In this document: piece after piece, positions 1-10,575 of the stretch | Layout: each line of letters begins with the position of its first letter | Position numbering within the stretch: the stretch's first letter is position 1 | From: Sipunculus nudus | Taxonomy: Eukaryota > Annelida > Sipuncula > Golfingiida > Sipunculidae | DNA length: 64,000 nucleotides | Reading direction: 5' to 3' | Assembly: GCA_026874595.1 (NCBI GenBank) | Contig: CM049315.1 | Coordinates: forward strand, 11,406,664-11,470,663 | Notes under the pieces: generated by a model | The model's input: the letters and a program-made list of their open reading frames with translations, nothing else | Databases searched by the model: none | Told to the model about the DNA's origin: nothing | Translations under genes and position numbers: made by a program

Positions 1-223
1 TCTCCACGCGGGCTTTTAGTACCATCCGATTGTTGTAAACACCACGATGTATGATGGAAAGGAAATGAGGGCCTATCCTCGAAAGTCAGCCACTTTTGCA
101 AGGGAGAGGTTCATTTGCATAGATTCTCCGCCTTATTTGTAAAAAATTCCTACTGGGTCTGTCTAGCCATCCGTACAGGGTCTTCATTTGCAACTACATT
201 GCATCCACTAATTAAGGGGTCGT

Positions 224-280
224 AAAAACGCCTTTCCGCCTGTCTCAAACAGACAAAAATGGGCACGGAAAGGCATTTTT
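224..280. repeat. Inverted repeat (hairpin), 15-bp arms
   Basis: Arms at 224-238 and 266-280 pair in 14 of 15 positions around a 27-base loop; the arm core is GCCTTTCCG/CGGAAAGGC flanked by A5/T5. The same core recurs downstream near 522-531 and 544-553. It may be the remains of a small inverted-repeat element. Function unknown. Confidence 0.6.
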
Positions 281-1189
281 CATTTTGTACCAATCCGTTG
301 GAAAGGTGAACAGTTGGATGTTTTCTCACATTAGCAGCTGATTATGGTAGTAAAAAAACATGAAATTAAAATGCATTACAGTAACCTCGATATTACAGTT
401 TTTGGCCAATTCGTTAAGTTACCCCTGCTCTTTCTGCATGAAAGTGTGCATGTAGGATGGAATGTAGGATGGCATGATCAGGTGACCACACTGAGCCATG
501 TGGGATGGAGGGATGCATCTTTAGCGGAAAGGCAATTTTTTTCTGCGGAAAGGCCAACCTGTGTTAATGCCTTTGGAAAGTTGAAAATTTCAAAGTATGA
601 CGTTCTCTGCATTAATTGATAGACCCGCATAGAATGTTGTCATTTCTTGATTGACTGTAAGCAAGAAATATATAGACTGGTACCCTGTACAATTGTGAAA
701 GCCTAATCGAAAGGTTGCATATCATTAATTAATGGATGCAGCGCAGTTGCAAATGAAGATTCCGACCTTGTATATTTTATATAAACAAGTTACCGACAAG
801 CATTATTTTCTTGTTTAGCGTTTAGAAAAGGTTTGGGATTGATTATATAGTTGACTGAAAACTGTTTGAGTCAATATTTGTACCAACAGGGATTCAAGCG
901 CCTGTAGTGGTACATGTATATGACAAATAATTATATTATAGTAATAGAAAATATAATAATTACTTGAATGAACGTTTGATCTGTTCATTCTGTGTAAGTA
1001 AAAGGGTATTTACACATATTATTTGGTCCTGGTCTCTTTTTAATAAATCTGAAAGCTAACCAGGCTCCCTGACACCGTGCTACTGTTTAGTAGTAATATC
1101 GGGCTGACAACATCGATTTCCGACTTTATTTTATACATGACCATTCATCCGAACGATTATCCGATGAAAACCCTTGTCCCTCGAGATGT

Positions 1190-1215
1190 TCGGATAACGG
1201 CGCTCCACTGTGTAT
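1190..1215 (-). mobile_element. Possible Tc1/mariner-type terminus (single end)
   Basis: Read on the minus strand, the segment begins TACACAGTGGAGCGCCGTTA and continues with TCCGAAC. This CAGTGGAGCGCCG style of end next to TA resembles Tc1/mariner MITE terminal repeats known from many animal genomes. I did not find the partner terminus, so it is probably a truncated copy. Recognised by resemblance only. Confidence 0.35.
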
Positions 1216-1796
1216 TGATTGTCAACAAAACAATTTTTGCCATCATTATCAGATAACCTTCAAAAAACTGCATTTCAATTTGAACATCTTATTTTAAAGT
1301 CAAATGCAACTGCAGAGTTACTATACTTCTAAATATAAATGCATTTTAAGAAACAAGATATCAAGATTTAAGCTGAATGCTCCCTTTTATATTTGCATAA
1401 CTAATGATATGTTCTTTACATAGCGGTTAGACAGCATATTTTGCTTTGTCTAACCGCTGCCAGATTATTGGCTATTGGTGACTTTTGGTTCCAGACCGCA
1501 TGCTCTTGAATGCATGTATGTGATGCTGACAGCAAATCACAGCTTTCCATCAACAATATGCATCATTGTGTCTAAAGGCAAACAAGCTATTGTTTCCGGA
1601 TCAACGCACTGGATCATCTGATCAATTAACCAACCAACATTGTCCACTTGTCGCCATACCCAGCAAACCAAGCAAAAACAAACAGGGCGTCACCAATACC
1701 GCACTTGGTGTGGGTAAAGAACTCGTTGAAATTAGAACTTGGTCATAAAAACTTAAACACTGACGATACAAGATTCTGTTTCTTTTTTTTCCCCAG

Positions 1797-1856
1797 GGTG
1801 ATGCAATTACGGTTCGATGTACGTACAACACGACAGACAGAAATGCTACTACCAAG
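1797..1856 (+). CDS. DBH-like copper monooxygenase (MOXD1 family), internal exon
   Basis: A 60-base, phase 0-0 exon follows a strong pyrimidine tract ending CCCCAG and is followed by a GTACAG donor. It encodes 20 residues, GDAITVRCTYNTTDRNATTK. These match the PGD-x-(I/V)-x-x-x-C-x-YNT-x-DR region of the C-terminal ascorbate-dependent type II copper monooxygenase domain shared by DBH, MOXD1 and PHM. By analogy with PHM, the cysteine should form a disulphide with the Cys of the DEMC motif in the next exon. Family members hydroxylate aromatic amines or peptidyl-glycine in the secretory pathway; the substrate of MOXD1-type enzymes is not known. The join to the exon at 3199 is in frame and gives TTKVGFGTRDEMC. 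Confidence 0.85.
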
Positions 1857-3198
1857 GTACAGTGCGAGTTTATCAATGATCATTAGCTCTTACTCCTCCT
1901 GTCAGGGTGATTATAGGATTTTAGCTTAATTTTGCTTTATTTTTTTTCTAATAACAAGTAGGCGTTTGAACTATTAATGAGTATATGCTTTGATTATCGG
2001 TTAACTGCCTTTCGAATCAATTCTCTGCTCGATTATTTGAAACAATTATATGACCTATCAGAGAGGTACATACCAGTACACTGAGCATTTTCTTATCCAA
2101 AGTGCTACTGTAAACATTGTAATTTAGATCAAGTTATAATCGAATTCCCTCTACCATTAATGTGCTAACATCTTGGGTATTATATCAGGTGACTTTACTT
2201 TTTCATTAATTTCGTTTGTTTCTATATTAGGTGTATATCATAAAACTGTCCTTGTCAAAGAGTTAAGGATACAAAGTAGGAAAATGACTGTAAATACAGT
2301 AACTGAAATTAATCGTTCATTTTATTTCTGTTTTGATTCTCAATAAAAACTGCCTTTATTAAATGCATCGATTATTCGATGCACTGTCACAGCCCTACTA
2401 AAACCTCTTTCCTTTATCTCTTTTTGAAGTACATAGTACAATTATATTTCCAATATTGTATTAACAATATTACAAAAATATTAACAAAAATACAATTATT
2501 TTTTCCAATATTGTAATAACTCAAATGTATCTAGGTATATATGTTAGTCAGACTTGACGTAATTTTAAATTTGACACACTCTACTAGAATAATATACTGT
2601 TCCCTGATTAACAGAATGGCCGAATAGAGTTTCATTTATTAGAGAGTGAATAGGATAATTTGCTTAATTAACTGGCCTCTCACTCTACTTTGATATTCAC
2701 CTGTATACACAAGGTACACTCCTTAGAGTAGAGACACTGAGTTTCAGGAACCTCACTACTAAAACTGTCTCGTGATCTTTGTAAGGATAAAATTTTATTG
2801 TTTTTTTTTCATATTTTATGTACTGTTGCAATTGATAATTGCATGTCACATTCGAGTGATTGAAAATTGAAAATTAACCCAATATCATGTTAAATGGTTT
2901 ATTGTCTCTAGATTTTAACATATAATTACATGTATTAATTTCATGTCTTTCACTAAAATCTGCATAATGCTAAAAAAATACAGGTAAAACCTTCAGATTT
3001 TTGGGGGGCTGGGGGATGTTAAAAATTTTCATGGGGAACGATCTGTTAGGTGTTGCTATAATAAAGTTAATATTTTCATCATTTCAAGTTAGAAAACTAG
3101 CTCGCGCTTATGGACATTGTGATTTTTGTCTCAGATCATAGAGATAATATTACAGGTTTCCACGTTTTAAGTCTGAACAATATATGGCTTTGTTACAG
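1857..3198 (+). other. Intron of MOXD-like gene
   Basis: Phase-0 intron from a GTACAG donor to a TTACAG acceptor. It is AT-rich and I see no coding signal or clear repeat element in it. It contains short homopolymer runs and a G-rich stretch near 3001-3016. Confidence 0.75.
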
Positions 3199-3323
3199 GT
3201 TGGTTTCGGAACAAGAGATGAGATGTGTTTCGGGTTCATCTATTACTATCCCGCCATCAACCTGCATCGCTGCGATAGTCTTCTGGAGCAGTACGAATCT
3301 CTGAGCTATTTGGGCCTCAGACT
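3199..3323 (+). CDS. DBH-like copper monooxygenase (MOXD1 family), exon with the CuM-ligand methionine
   Basis: The exon begins in phase 0 after TTACAG and ends in phase 2 before GTAAGT. Its translation starts VGFGTRDEMCFGFIYYYPAI and continues with NLHRC and SLLEQYESLSYLGLRL. The TRDEMC...YYYPxINLxRC pattern is characteristic of MOXD1 rather than DBH or tyramine beta-hydroxylase, which have EEMCVNYVHYYP-like sequences here. In PHM the Met of DEMC is the third ligand of the catalytic copper CuM (the other two are an HxH pair upstream), and the neighbouring Cys is disulphide-bonded. Both residues are intact, so the copy looks functional in this region. Confidence 0.92.
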
Positions 3324-5082
3324 GTAAGTATAGACGAAGTTCATTTCAGAATACAGCCCGCCAGGGTTTGTTACAACACATTCGCTTAAATCTTTATTTA
3401 AGGGAACGACAAGTAAACGATAAAATGGAGCAGAAATTTTTGTTTGAAAGACAATCCGTGTTGACTTTGTGACACATCCCTTCTCAGTATTGTGTACGCT
3501 CTTTACACAGCGCTTTACCTATAGGCCTACTACCTATATCGTAAGCGCTGTTTGTTTTGACCTCGTATCCTAAATCGCTACACCAGAGGGGACCACTGTA
3601 TTTTGGTCAAATCAGATGAGACCCTGTGCTGGAAGACAAAAGGGTTTACCAGCCAAGCGAGGAATACAGGGAGCCAATGTTGTTCATTTCGGTTCGAGTG
3701 GCAGCTCATCGCCCCGGCAACCGTTTTGAACAGGCCACAAGCTCAGAGAGAATGGCCCAACACGTGTTTTCACAGGTCCTTGTGTACATAGGATGCCCGG
3801 CCGGTGAGCTGTAATTCAAACAAAAAGAAACAATATAGGTTCCGTGCACACTTCGCTGGCTGGTTTCCGTTTTACTGGCAAACGGATACATGGATACGCT
3901 AACATAGTCGTAATGTCATAATCGAATCGGTCGATGATGCGAGAACGTAGAGGGAGCAATTAAAATTAGACTATTTTTTACTAAAAGTAACCACTTGAGT
4001 GCACTTGAAGCGCACTTTAGCGCAGCTTTGAGCGCAGCCATGATGTCTGTCGAGTGTTTTTGGTTGGCTGCCAGTCTACGACCCACCACCTAGTGTCTAA
4101 ATGTATCATAAACGGTCAAACCAGGCAGCGGGAAAAACAGTAGCTTCTTTAGAAGCGCAAGATTTCCGCTGCCTCGGGAGCGTAAGTATTGTGCCGCATT
4201 TGTCACTTTTGTAAAATACCCTTTAGCGCACAGTTTCTTCAATAGCTTGTTATTTTTGCAGTTATTGAGAAAACCATACATATAACTCAAAATCTGCATT
4301 CTAAGGAATGCAAGCAGCCTCCGCAGCATGGGGTCAATATTGTGGAATGCTCCGAAAAACCGTGTTTGCATTCACTTATTCGGTCCATATTACCAGGTTC
4401 AAAGATGACTGTGAACATTTGTGAATATTCCTGGATAACGTTTCTGAATATTTATACGTCATGAATATTAATTGAGACCAAGGCTGAGAATACATTGTAA
4501 CCTAGTGTTTGTGAAGGGTATCACGTCTAGCTTAACAAATTTGTTACCCCATAACAAAGGGGAATTTTTAACAAGTGCCACATGGTATAACTAAAGTGAG
4601 ATAGAGGCGCATGCAGTAAACCTTATGAACACCTTAGTCAACTATAGCACTAAAAAAAAGAAAGCCAAGTAAATATACCTTCCAGGATCAATGATATATG
4701 TATAACATATGATAGAAACCACTTATCATTCATGACAAAATTTTTTGAAATGTGAAATATTCTTCCAAAACAGCCCAAGTAAGTAAAAGATTAAAGCTAC
4801 AAATAAATTATCGTAGATTTATTGTTTTACCTTTTGGGAAATATTACATAATTTCTTTGCCAGCTTTTCGTTGCTCTATTGTGAAGTTAGGTCCAGCTTG
4901 AAATAATAAAACCATACCGTTTGATCCGGTTCTGAACCAGGAAAACCGGTTCTGAATTGTCCCTCTGAGTATATATAAGCGGGTGGGATTTTTGTGCAGT
5001 TTAAAAATTTGACTTTGGTCCCTAGATTAAAAATAAATCTTGAAAAATCTGATGAGGGCAAAACTATTGTTCAAGATGACAA

Positions 5083-5520
5083 TTACACAACCCTAGTGGG
5101 TGGTTGGACCAGGACCAGAAACATTTCCCCCATATTGGTCATGTGAGGGATGGTGTGGTTCTCTGAATGGTGGTTGCTCTGGCCTTTCGCGTCCTCAGCT
5201 GATTTGGCTCCATTTGAGTTGGCCCCGGTTGACCCAGGAATCTTAAATTTGAAGTCCTTCAGACTGTCTTTGAAGCGTTTTCTCTGTCCTCCAAAAGAAC
5301 CCTTGCCTTGGCAGACCTCACCATAGAAAGGTTTTGGAATACGGTCATCGGGCACACCGGTAATGTGACCTACCCATCTGGCCACGCGTATGAATCGGTA
5401 TGACAGTGATATAACCCTGCGGATTTCTGCCCGCTTCAGGACTTCGATTTTCGGGGATCTTGTCTGGCCATAGCCGTCTGAGGCGACAGGTTTCTAAGTC
5501 TGTTGCGTCGCCGACCCACC
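5083..5520 (-). mobile_element. Non-LTR retrotransposon (LINE) fragment, 3' part of the RT ORF
   Basis: On the minus strand, conceptual translation gives the familiar C-terminal tract of invertebrate endonuclease/RT LINE proteins: VLKRAEIRRV, then RWVGHITGVPDDRIPKPFYG, then GGQRKRFKDSLKDF. It ends at a stop near 5083. Upstream (about 5460-5520) the reading continues only with a frame change (LRRLWPDKIPE). The copy is degenerate and clearly not functional. It lies antisense within the MOXD-like intron. Clade not assigned. Confidence 0.8.
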
Positions 5521-6059
5521 AAAGGGCTAACTGGAATTATAGCAAAATCGATCAGTTACTCTTAGAAAGGAAATTGAATAATAATATTTCGTGTGATTCT
5601 AACATACCAATGTTCAAATTATGCTGTATGTTGAAAGGCCTGTAATAAAAAATAACCATACTGGAAAGCATGAAGCAACTGTAACATCAATTGCTGTTTT
5701 ATTTGTCCAGAGCGAATGGAAGCATTAACAGCCCTGTAGACATCTAGCATTTGGCTTCAGTCCTGTATAATGCTCCAAGCCCGTGTACTATTATGTAAAT
5801 ATTTTCACTCCCTGGTTGCAAAATAGGGCTGAGAATAGAACATTAATGTTTTTCAGTTTTCAAATATTCAATACACATAGATGTACTGAATATTATTCGA
5901 TTGAATGTGTTAAATCGCACAGTTGTGTATGGATTGTTATTATCATAGTTTAGTGCATGGGCAATATACGGACTCCACATTGCGCAAGTCACTAAAAAAG
6001 CAATTGAGGAGTCCATTCTTATGGGCTAGTCTCGTCATTGGACGTGGAGTAGGTTTTAT

Positions 6060-6435
6060 ATGATTTATATGAATCATTTGTTCAACAGAAAGGCGTTTGA
6101 TGGTTTCCAGTCACCCAAGATACTTGCCGTCATACCCTTGTTAAATATGCCGATAATGGTAATGAGCTTGTTGGGACAGTCATACTTTCCCATGATCTTC
6201 CACCCGGCTGACCGTGTCGAACTCCTTGGTCAGGTAAACAAAGGTAGTGTAAAAGCGCTAGTGCAGTCACGCATTTCTCTTGCAGTTGACTGGCAGCAAT
6301 TTCCATTTTAACCAGCACGAAAGCCGCATTGATTCTCGGGGAGAAGGCCTTGTTCCAGGTGGTTAAGGAGGCGGTTTAACAGCACTCGAGGCATGGTCTT
6401 GTCTGCTTTTGACAGCGGTGACGCAAAGGTTATAC
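6060..6435 (-). mobile_element. Non-LTR retrotransposon (LINE) fragment, N-terminal part of reverse transcriptase
   Basis: Minus-strand reading shows early RT blocks of the same LINE type: RVLLNRLLNHLEQGLLPENQ followed by CGFRAG, then IAASQLQEKC, then (other frame) TTFVYLTKEFDTVSR, then (frame changed again) CPNKLITIIGIFNKGMTASI. Several frameshifts and stops separate these blocks, so it is a fossil. With the 5083-5520 fragment it would be one insertion that has lost the middle of the RT, including the part that should carry the catalytic aspartates. Confidence 0.78.
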
Positions 6436-6719
6436 GAACATTAAGAGTTCCTTGTCTAGGACACCCAGAGGCCTGGTTATTCAGTCAGTCATTCAACTGC
6501 CCTAATTGTAACAGTAGTTATATAATAATTACATAACATGCAATATTTAATATCGAACTGATGGTTAGTAAAACTAAAACCTCCAAAGTTTCACTGAAAC
6601 CAGAACGGTTTCATCATAACAGAAATAGGTTTTGGATTTGTATTTCTGTTACTTCCGTCTTGTATTATACACGAGGATTACGGGTTCTGTTGTATTCTAA
6701 TAACAATTATGTATTTCAG

Positions 6720-6900
6720 AGAACAGAAAAATGGAGAGTGGGTTGTCGCCTCAAAGGGTCGTTTCCAAGGGATGAACTTGTTCGAAGCAGTGGAGGCCAC
6801 TGACTGGACTAAAAAGAGTAGACGCAAGGCTTTCCAGAGGGCCACCAGAGGGGGCGACATCGTCAACTACTGTTACGGAGATCAGCTGGAACCACATCCG
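6720..6900 (+). CDS. DBH-like copper monooxygenase (MOXD1 family), C-terminal exon
   Basis: After TATTTCAG the first base completes the split Leu codon from the previous exon. The frame then reads EQKNGEWVVASKGRFQGMNL, FEAVEATDWTKKSRRKAFQR, ATRGGDIVNYCYGDQLEPHP. It ends in phase 0 at a consensus GTGAGT donor. Position, length and the W-x10-NLxxAx4DWTKK arrangement fit the C-terminal part of MOXD1 proteins just after the copper-ligand region. Spacing from the previous exon equals that of vertebrate MOXD1, so no exon appears to be missing in between. Confidence 0.85.
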
Positions 6901-7795
6901 GTGAGTTGTAGTTTTTTATGCAAGATTTGGTCGATCTCTGTCTGATAATAAAATAGCAGAAAGTTAATTATGATTGTCTGATATAAATTCCCACTTATTT
7001 GGTCGGGAGATTTTCGATAAGTTTGCATTAATCGCCCAAAATAGACTCCAACGTCATCTTTTATTGCAGCTGTCAGCTTCAACCACGTCATCTTCAATCT
7101 TCTAGTTAGTGGCTGAATACTGGTTCATCTTACACCCTTCAGCGTGAAGTAAAATAAACGTATTGAAATTCTTTGGTCTGTGTGTTGGTGCCTGATGTAT
7201 TATCAGTGTGCGCAGGTAAACAGAAAACGTCACACCTATTCATCATTTTCATGTAATGCAGGCATCTCAGATTGATAACATTTTGGTGTCAGTCCGTGTA
7301 ATATTGACGTGAATTCAATGGTTTATGACGCTCCATCCTTATTTGCTTACCCCGGTCAAACGGTCCAGAAGATAAGGATGCAGAGACAATATGCTGTTAA
7401 TTCTTTTTCTGACACATCTTGTAAATTGTCTTTTTGGAAGCGGGAGGGCAACATATATACATCAAAGTCTTGGACTATAGTCTATAGTGGGTTCCATATA
7501 CCTGTGTCTAACTATTTTGGACTGGTGTGTCCACTGTACATATGTATGTAACCTGAGGCAGGAACCTAGTTTCCAGCAGTTGAATAAATACCAACCTTTT
7601 ACAACCAGGTACGTCAATACAGGGGGATGGGGGAATATACCCACCCACTTTTGAGCAAGGAGGAAATAGTCAATGGAATCATTCCCCTCCATAAAACCTT
7701 ATTTTTTTAAACCTTATACTTTTGTAATAATTGTAATATATATAAAATGTGTCACATAGACAATAAACGGTATACCCACACACACACACAAACAC

Positions 7796-7869
<74 letters not shown>

Positions 7870-8245
7870 GGGGGGGGGAGATGTGAAATTGCTCATGGGT
7901 TACAATCAAAACATTAAGTGATATGTGCACGTTGTTTGGGTGATTTCATGTAAAATCTTAACTGCTCAGATGAAGAATGACCACGCAGGGGAACATTCGA
8001 TCTACTAGAGAAAGGTTAAAAGGGCAAAAGTAAATGTTATTATGTCGATCCAAAGGGTAGTTTTCCTAAATTTTGAAAAAATATTTAAGCTTTCAAGAAA
8101 AACTTAACACAAAGCAAGTGGCTGCAAGTTGAAGAAACGTATATCAGGTGCTAAAGCGCAACTCAAATTTATATTCAAATCGGCTATTATTCGGGGATAT
8201 ATGGATGATTGTTATAAACTGTTCACGAATCTTATATTTTTACAG
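6901..8245 (+). other. Intron of MOXD-like gene
   Basis: From the GTGAGT donor at 6901 to a pyrimidine-rich acceptor (TTTTTACAG) at 8245. It contains the compound microsatellite at 7776-7879. No coding signal is visible; open frames at 7679-7930 are the microsatellite read as Ser/Leu/Tyr/Ile runs. Confidence 0.65.
7776..7879. repeat. Compound microsatellite (CA)n-(TA)n-(GA)n-G(n)
   Basis: Successive CA, TA and GA dinucleotide tracts run into a poly-G run over about 104 bases. It is purine-rich at its right half and likely variable in length. Confidence 0.95.
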
Positions 8246-8322
8246 ATCAACGAACAGACAACCCGATCCACCCAGATTACGAAGAAGTATGTTGCTCCAA
8301 CCAACGGATGCTAGACAAGTAG
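8246..8322 (+). CDS. Candidate terminal exon of the MOXD-like gene (frame uncertain)
   Basis: This follows the only strong acceptor downstream of the 6720-6900 exon. If the consensus GTGAGT donor is used, the phase-0 reading is INEQTTRSTQITKKYVAPTN then GC and a stop at 8312-8314. However, another frame reads QRTDNPIHPDYEEVCCSNQR, MLDK and a stop at 8320-8322, and its P-D-Y-x-x-V-C pattern looks more like the ends of MOXD-family proteins. That frame would need one extra base from upstream, for example donor use at 6905, or a micro-exon. The gene end is therefore located but its last residues are unresolved. Confidence 0.5.
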
Positions 8323-8597
8323 CGCGCCTCACCAGGAAGCCTCGCATAGTTCACATGCATGTTCTTGCTATTGATTGACAGTTTTCATTTTGGACTTGAC
8401 TTGATTTGACAGCAGAATGTTTACTTTTATATAGTAATCCTGATCTCTTAAAGCTAATCATTGTCAATATCTTTAATCCAATTTATCCTCAGTTTTTTTT
8501 ATTCATCTGCCAAATAGCAACATTAAATTGGACGTACGACCAGTCCAATACCGTAAAGTGTAATTTAACTGTTTATGTAAGTGGATAAAAATGTGAA

Positions 8598-8603
8598 AAT
8601 AAA
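8598..8603 (+). terminator. Candidate polyadenylation signal AATAAA
   Basis: An AATAAA hexamer lies 276-284 bases past the candidate stop codons of the MOXD-like gene, in AT-rich sequence. It is the first canonical hexamer after the terminal exon that I noticed. The hexamer is common in AT-rich DNA, so the assignment is tentative. Confidence 0.35.
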
Positions 8604-9177
8604 TAGAGAATTCAAATGCACTTAACCAAATGGAAAACACTCTTCAAGGTACACTATATAACTGTGATGGCCTATATCGCCTTTTACCTACTTCAAATTA
8701 GTTTTATCATGATTTTTTTTTTATCAGATTACAATCAAATTATACATAAAGATGACATACACATTCTACCTTGCTTCTCGATAACAAAACAATATAGATA
8801 CATTTAATTTGTATGTATACTTGTTACATATAGGTAGACATTGCATTTTAACCCTTGTTGTATATTTCTTGTATATTTCAATATATCTTAAAATTTGCAT
8901 TTGCACGTCTGTTTGGTTTATCGTTATGCCTTAGGATTAAACGAAGAGGAATTTTGATTAAAACGTCTGTTTAACAATCATAATAGAACATGATTAACAG
9001 TTATTAATCTTGTTCATTAATATACATGTTCAGCACCTATTTACTCAGCAATACGCTTTTTAATAAACTAGTGAGTGAGCCGTATCTGAGTCTTCACTTG
9101 TTCATGTGCTGCCACGGAATGCGAAATTTTAGCTTTTAGAAAACCTTGTGTGTACCAGCGGCCTTCATACTCTAAAC

Positions 9178-9178
<1 letters not shown>

Positions 9179-9207
<29 letters not shown>
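9179..9207. repeat. (GT)n microsatellite
   Basis: About 14 uninterrupted GT dinucleotides. Confidence 0.95.
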
Positions 9208-9211
<4 letters not shown>

Positions 9212-10220
9212 AGTGTGATATTTCGTTGAACTCAGAGAGCACATATACCCTATAGCCTACGTTGAATATTTATCAAGGTCATGTTTACATATTTCTTCCC
9301 CAAAGACCTACGTCTCAACATATTTCCAAAGTAATCCATATAGTATATCTATAGTAAAACTAGCATTTCTGAGATATTTCCTGCTCAGTGAATAAACAGA
9401 CAGGCTTCCAGCAGCCAAACTTTAAACCTGCCTTATATGAAACTGTATAAATTCCTAAAATGACCATATACAAAGATATACAGAAAGATGAAACACATGC
9501 ACAAGCAGAAACTGGACTGATATAAGCACAACCTAGTTAACATATAGGCATACATAGTCGAAAGCTGGACACAAGCTTTATGGGACGTTTTGCCATATAT
9601 TACCGGTGACAATTAAGTGAAGAAAAATACCTACCGCCTGAAACGGATTTGATTAACAGTACAAGCTGAATGGATATGTTAAATTTCCTTTTCTTGATTA
9701 AGAATCAAACGTAACCGTGATGTATCTTGCCTATAGTAGGTCAGCTATGGAAGATACCATGCATAGCTTTCACGTTTAACGGCGAACGGGCGAGATTTGG
9801 CGAGACCGGGTCGGATAAAGAGTATCATATGCTTAACACAAAGCCCCTAAAAATAGACCTCCACCTTTAAAAAGGACCATGTAATAAGCATTTGCACGAA
9901 ATCTCGGGTTTTTTTCCTGTTTGACAGAAACAAGGAGTGATTAGATACGACTTGCGATTGTTTCACTAAAAGCTACCAAGTGCGGAAAACTAGGCCTCGC
10001 TGGCATATAAACAGTTGCAGAGTTATTAGCATTTGCAAAAATTACGATATTTGACATAACTAACACTTGTGTTACTGAAATCCTGTTAACTGGAGAAAGT
10101 CTGCCTGAAAAAGAAAAATATACCTCTCTAAAAGCATGAAAGGTCTAAAAACTTGGGCGATATTTTTGCATTTCAAAACTTTTGTCCCAAAATAAGTTAT
10201 CATAGTACCTGTAAAACCCT

Positions 10221-10575
10221 GTTGCTTGCCCTCACTAAAAAAGCCAATCGAACTTAATTATATTTGCAATCTTAAAAGCTGTGATAATGTTTACAGTATC
10301 TGAGGTACCGCAAAAAATATCTTTCATACTTTTTGGAATGCAACTGCATGGTAGCCATGAGCCCATAGAAAACTATAGGATTCTGTATAAGAAAGCCCAA
10401 GGTCCTTAACCATGGTCCTGTAGAATCCGGTTGCTTGCCCTCACTAAGAAAGACCATTGAACTTAATTATATTTGCAATCTTAAAAGCTGTTATACCGTT
10501 TACAGTAACCGAGGTACCGCTAGGAAAATCTGTCATACTTTTGGAATGCAACTGCATGGTGGCCATGGGCCCTAA
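10221..10575. repeat. Two-copy tandem duplication, period 209 bp
   Basis: GTTGCTTGCCCTCACTAA begins at 10221 and again at 10430. The two copies stay alignable through landmarks such as TTGCAATCTTAAAAGCTGT and GGAATGCAACTGCATGG, with scattered substitutions and small indels. The second copy ends near the GGGCCC at about 10566-10571. Divergence suggests an old local duplication. Confidence 0.85.

Larger units (their letters stand above)
1..1796 (+). other. Intron of MOXD-like gene (upstream part, open to the left)
   Basis: The first recognisable exon of the monooxygenase gene begins at 1797 and opens in mid-domain, so this stretch should be intron continuing beyond the left edge. I found no exon matching the preceding part of the catalytic domain. 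It contains a short hairpin (224-280), copies of a GCGGAAAGGC motif near 522 and 544, and a mariner-like terminus near 1190-1215. The open frame at 344-619 has no recognisable family and includes short GGATGGAATGTAGGATGG-type repetition, so I do not call it a gene. Confidence 0.6.
3324..6719 (+). other. Intron of MOXD-like gene, hosting a LINE fossil
   Basis: A phase-2 intron of 3396 bases: the CT left by the previous exon joins the A at 6720 to make a Leu codon. It contains two minus-strand remnants of a non-LTR retrotransposon (5083-5520 and about 6060-6435, listed separately) and an imperfect palindrome around 3510-3560 (CAGCGCTTTAC against GTAAGCGCTG). Nothing else coding is visible; 4090-4371 and other open frames match no family. 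Confidence 0.75.

Noticed and set aside
344-619. 91-codon open frame with GWNVGWHDQ...HVGW repetition
   Set aside because: No recognised family, no splice or promoter context, and the repetition comes from a GGATGG-type local repeat. It lies in what should be an intron.
3510-3600. CAGCGCTTTAC/GTAAGCGCTG palindrome and GACCACTGTA as a second mariner element
   Set aside because: No partner terminus with a TA duplication was found, so I do not list it as an element.
5083-5385. 100-codon minus-strand ORF as a host gene
   Set aside because: Its sequence is the C-terminal tract of a LINE protein, and the copy is truncated and frameshifted upstream; reassigned to the mobile element.
7679-7930. Minus-strand ORFs rich in Ser/Leu and Ile/Tyr
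   Set aside because: They are the translated GA and TA microsatellite tracts.
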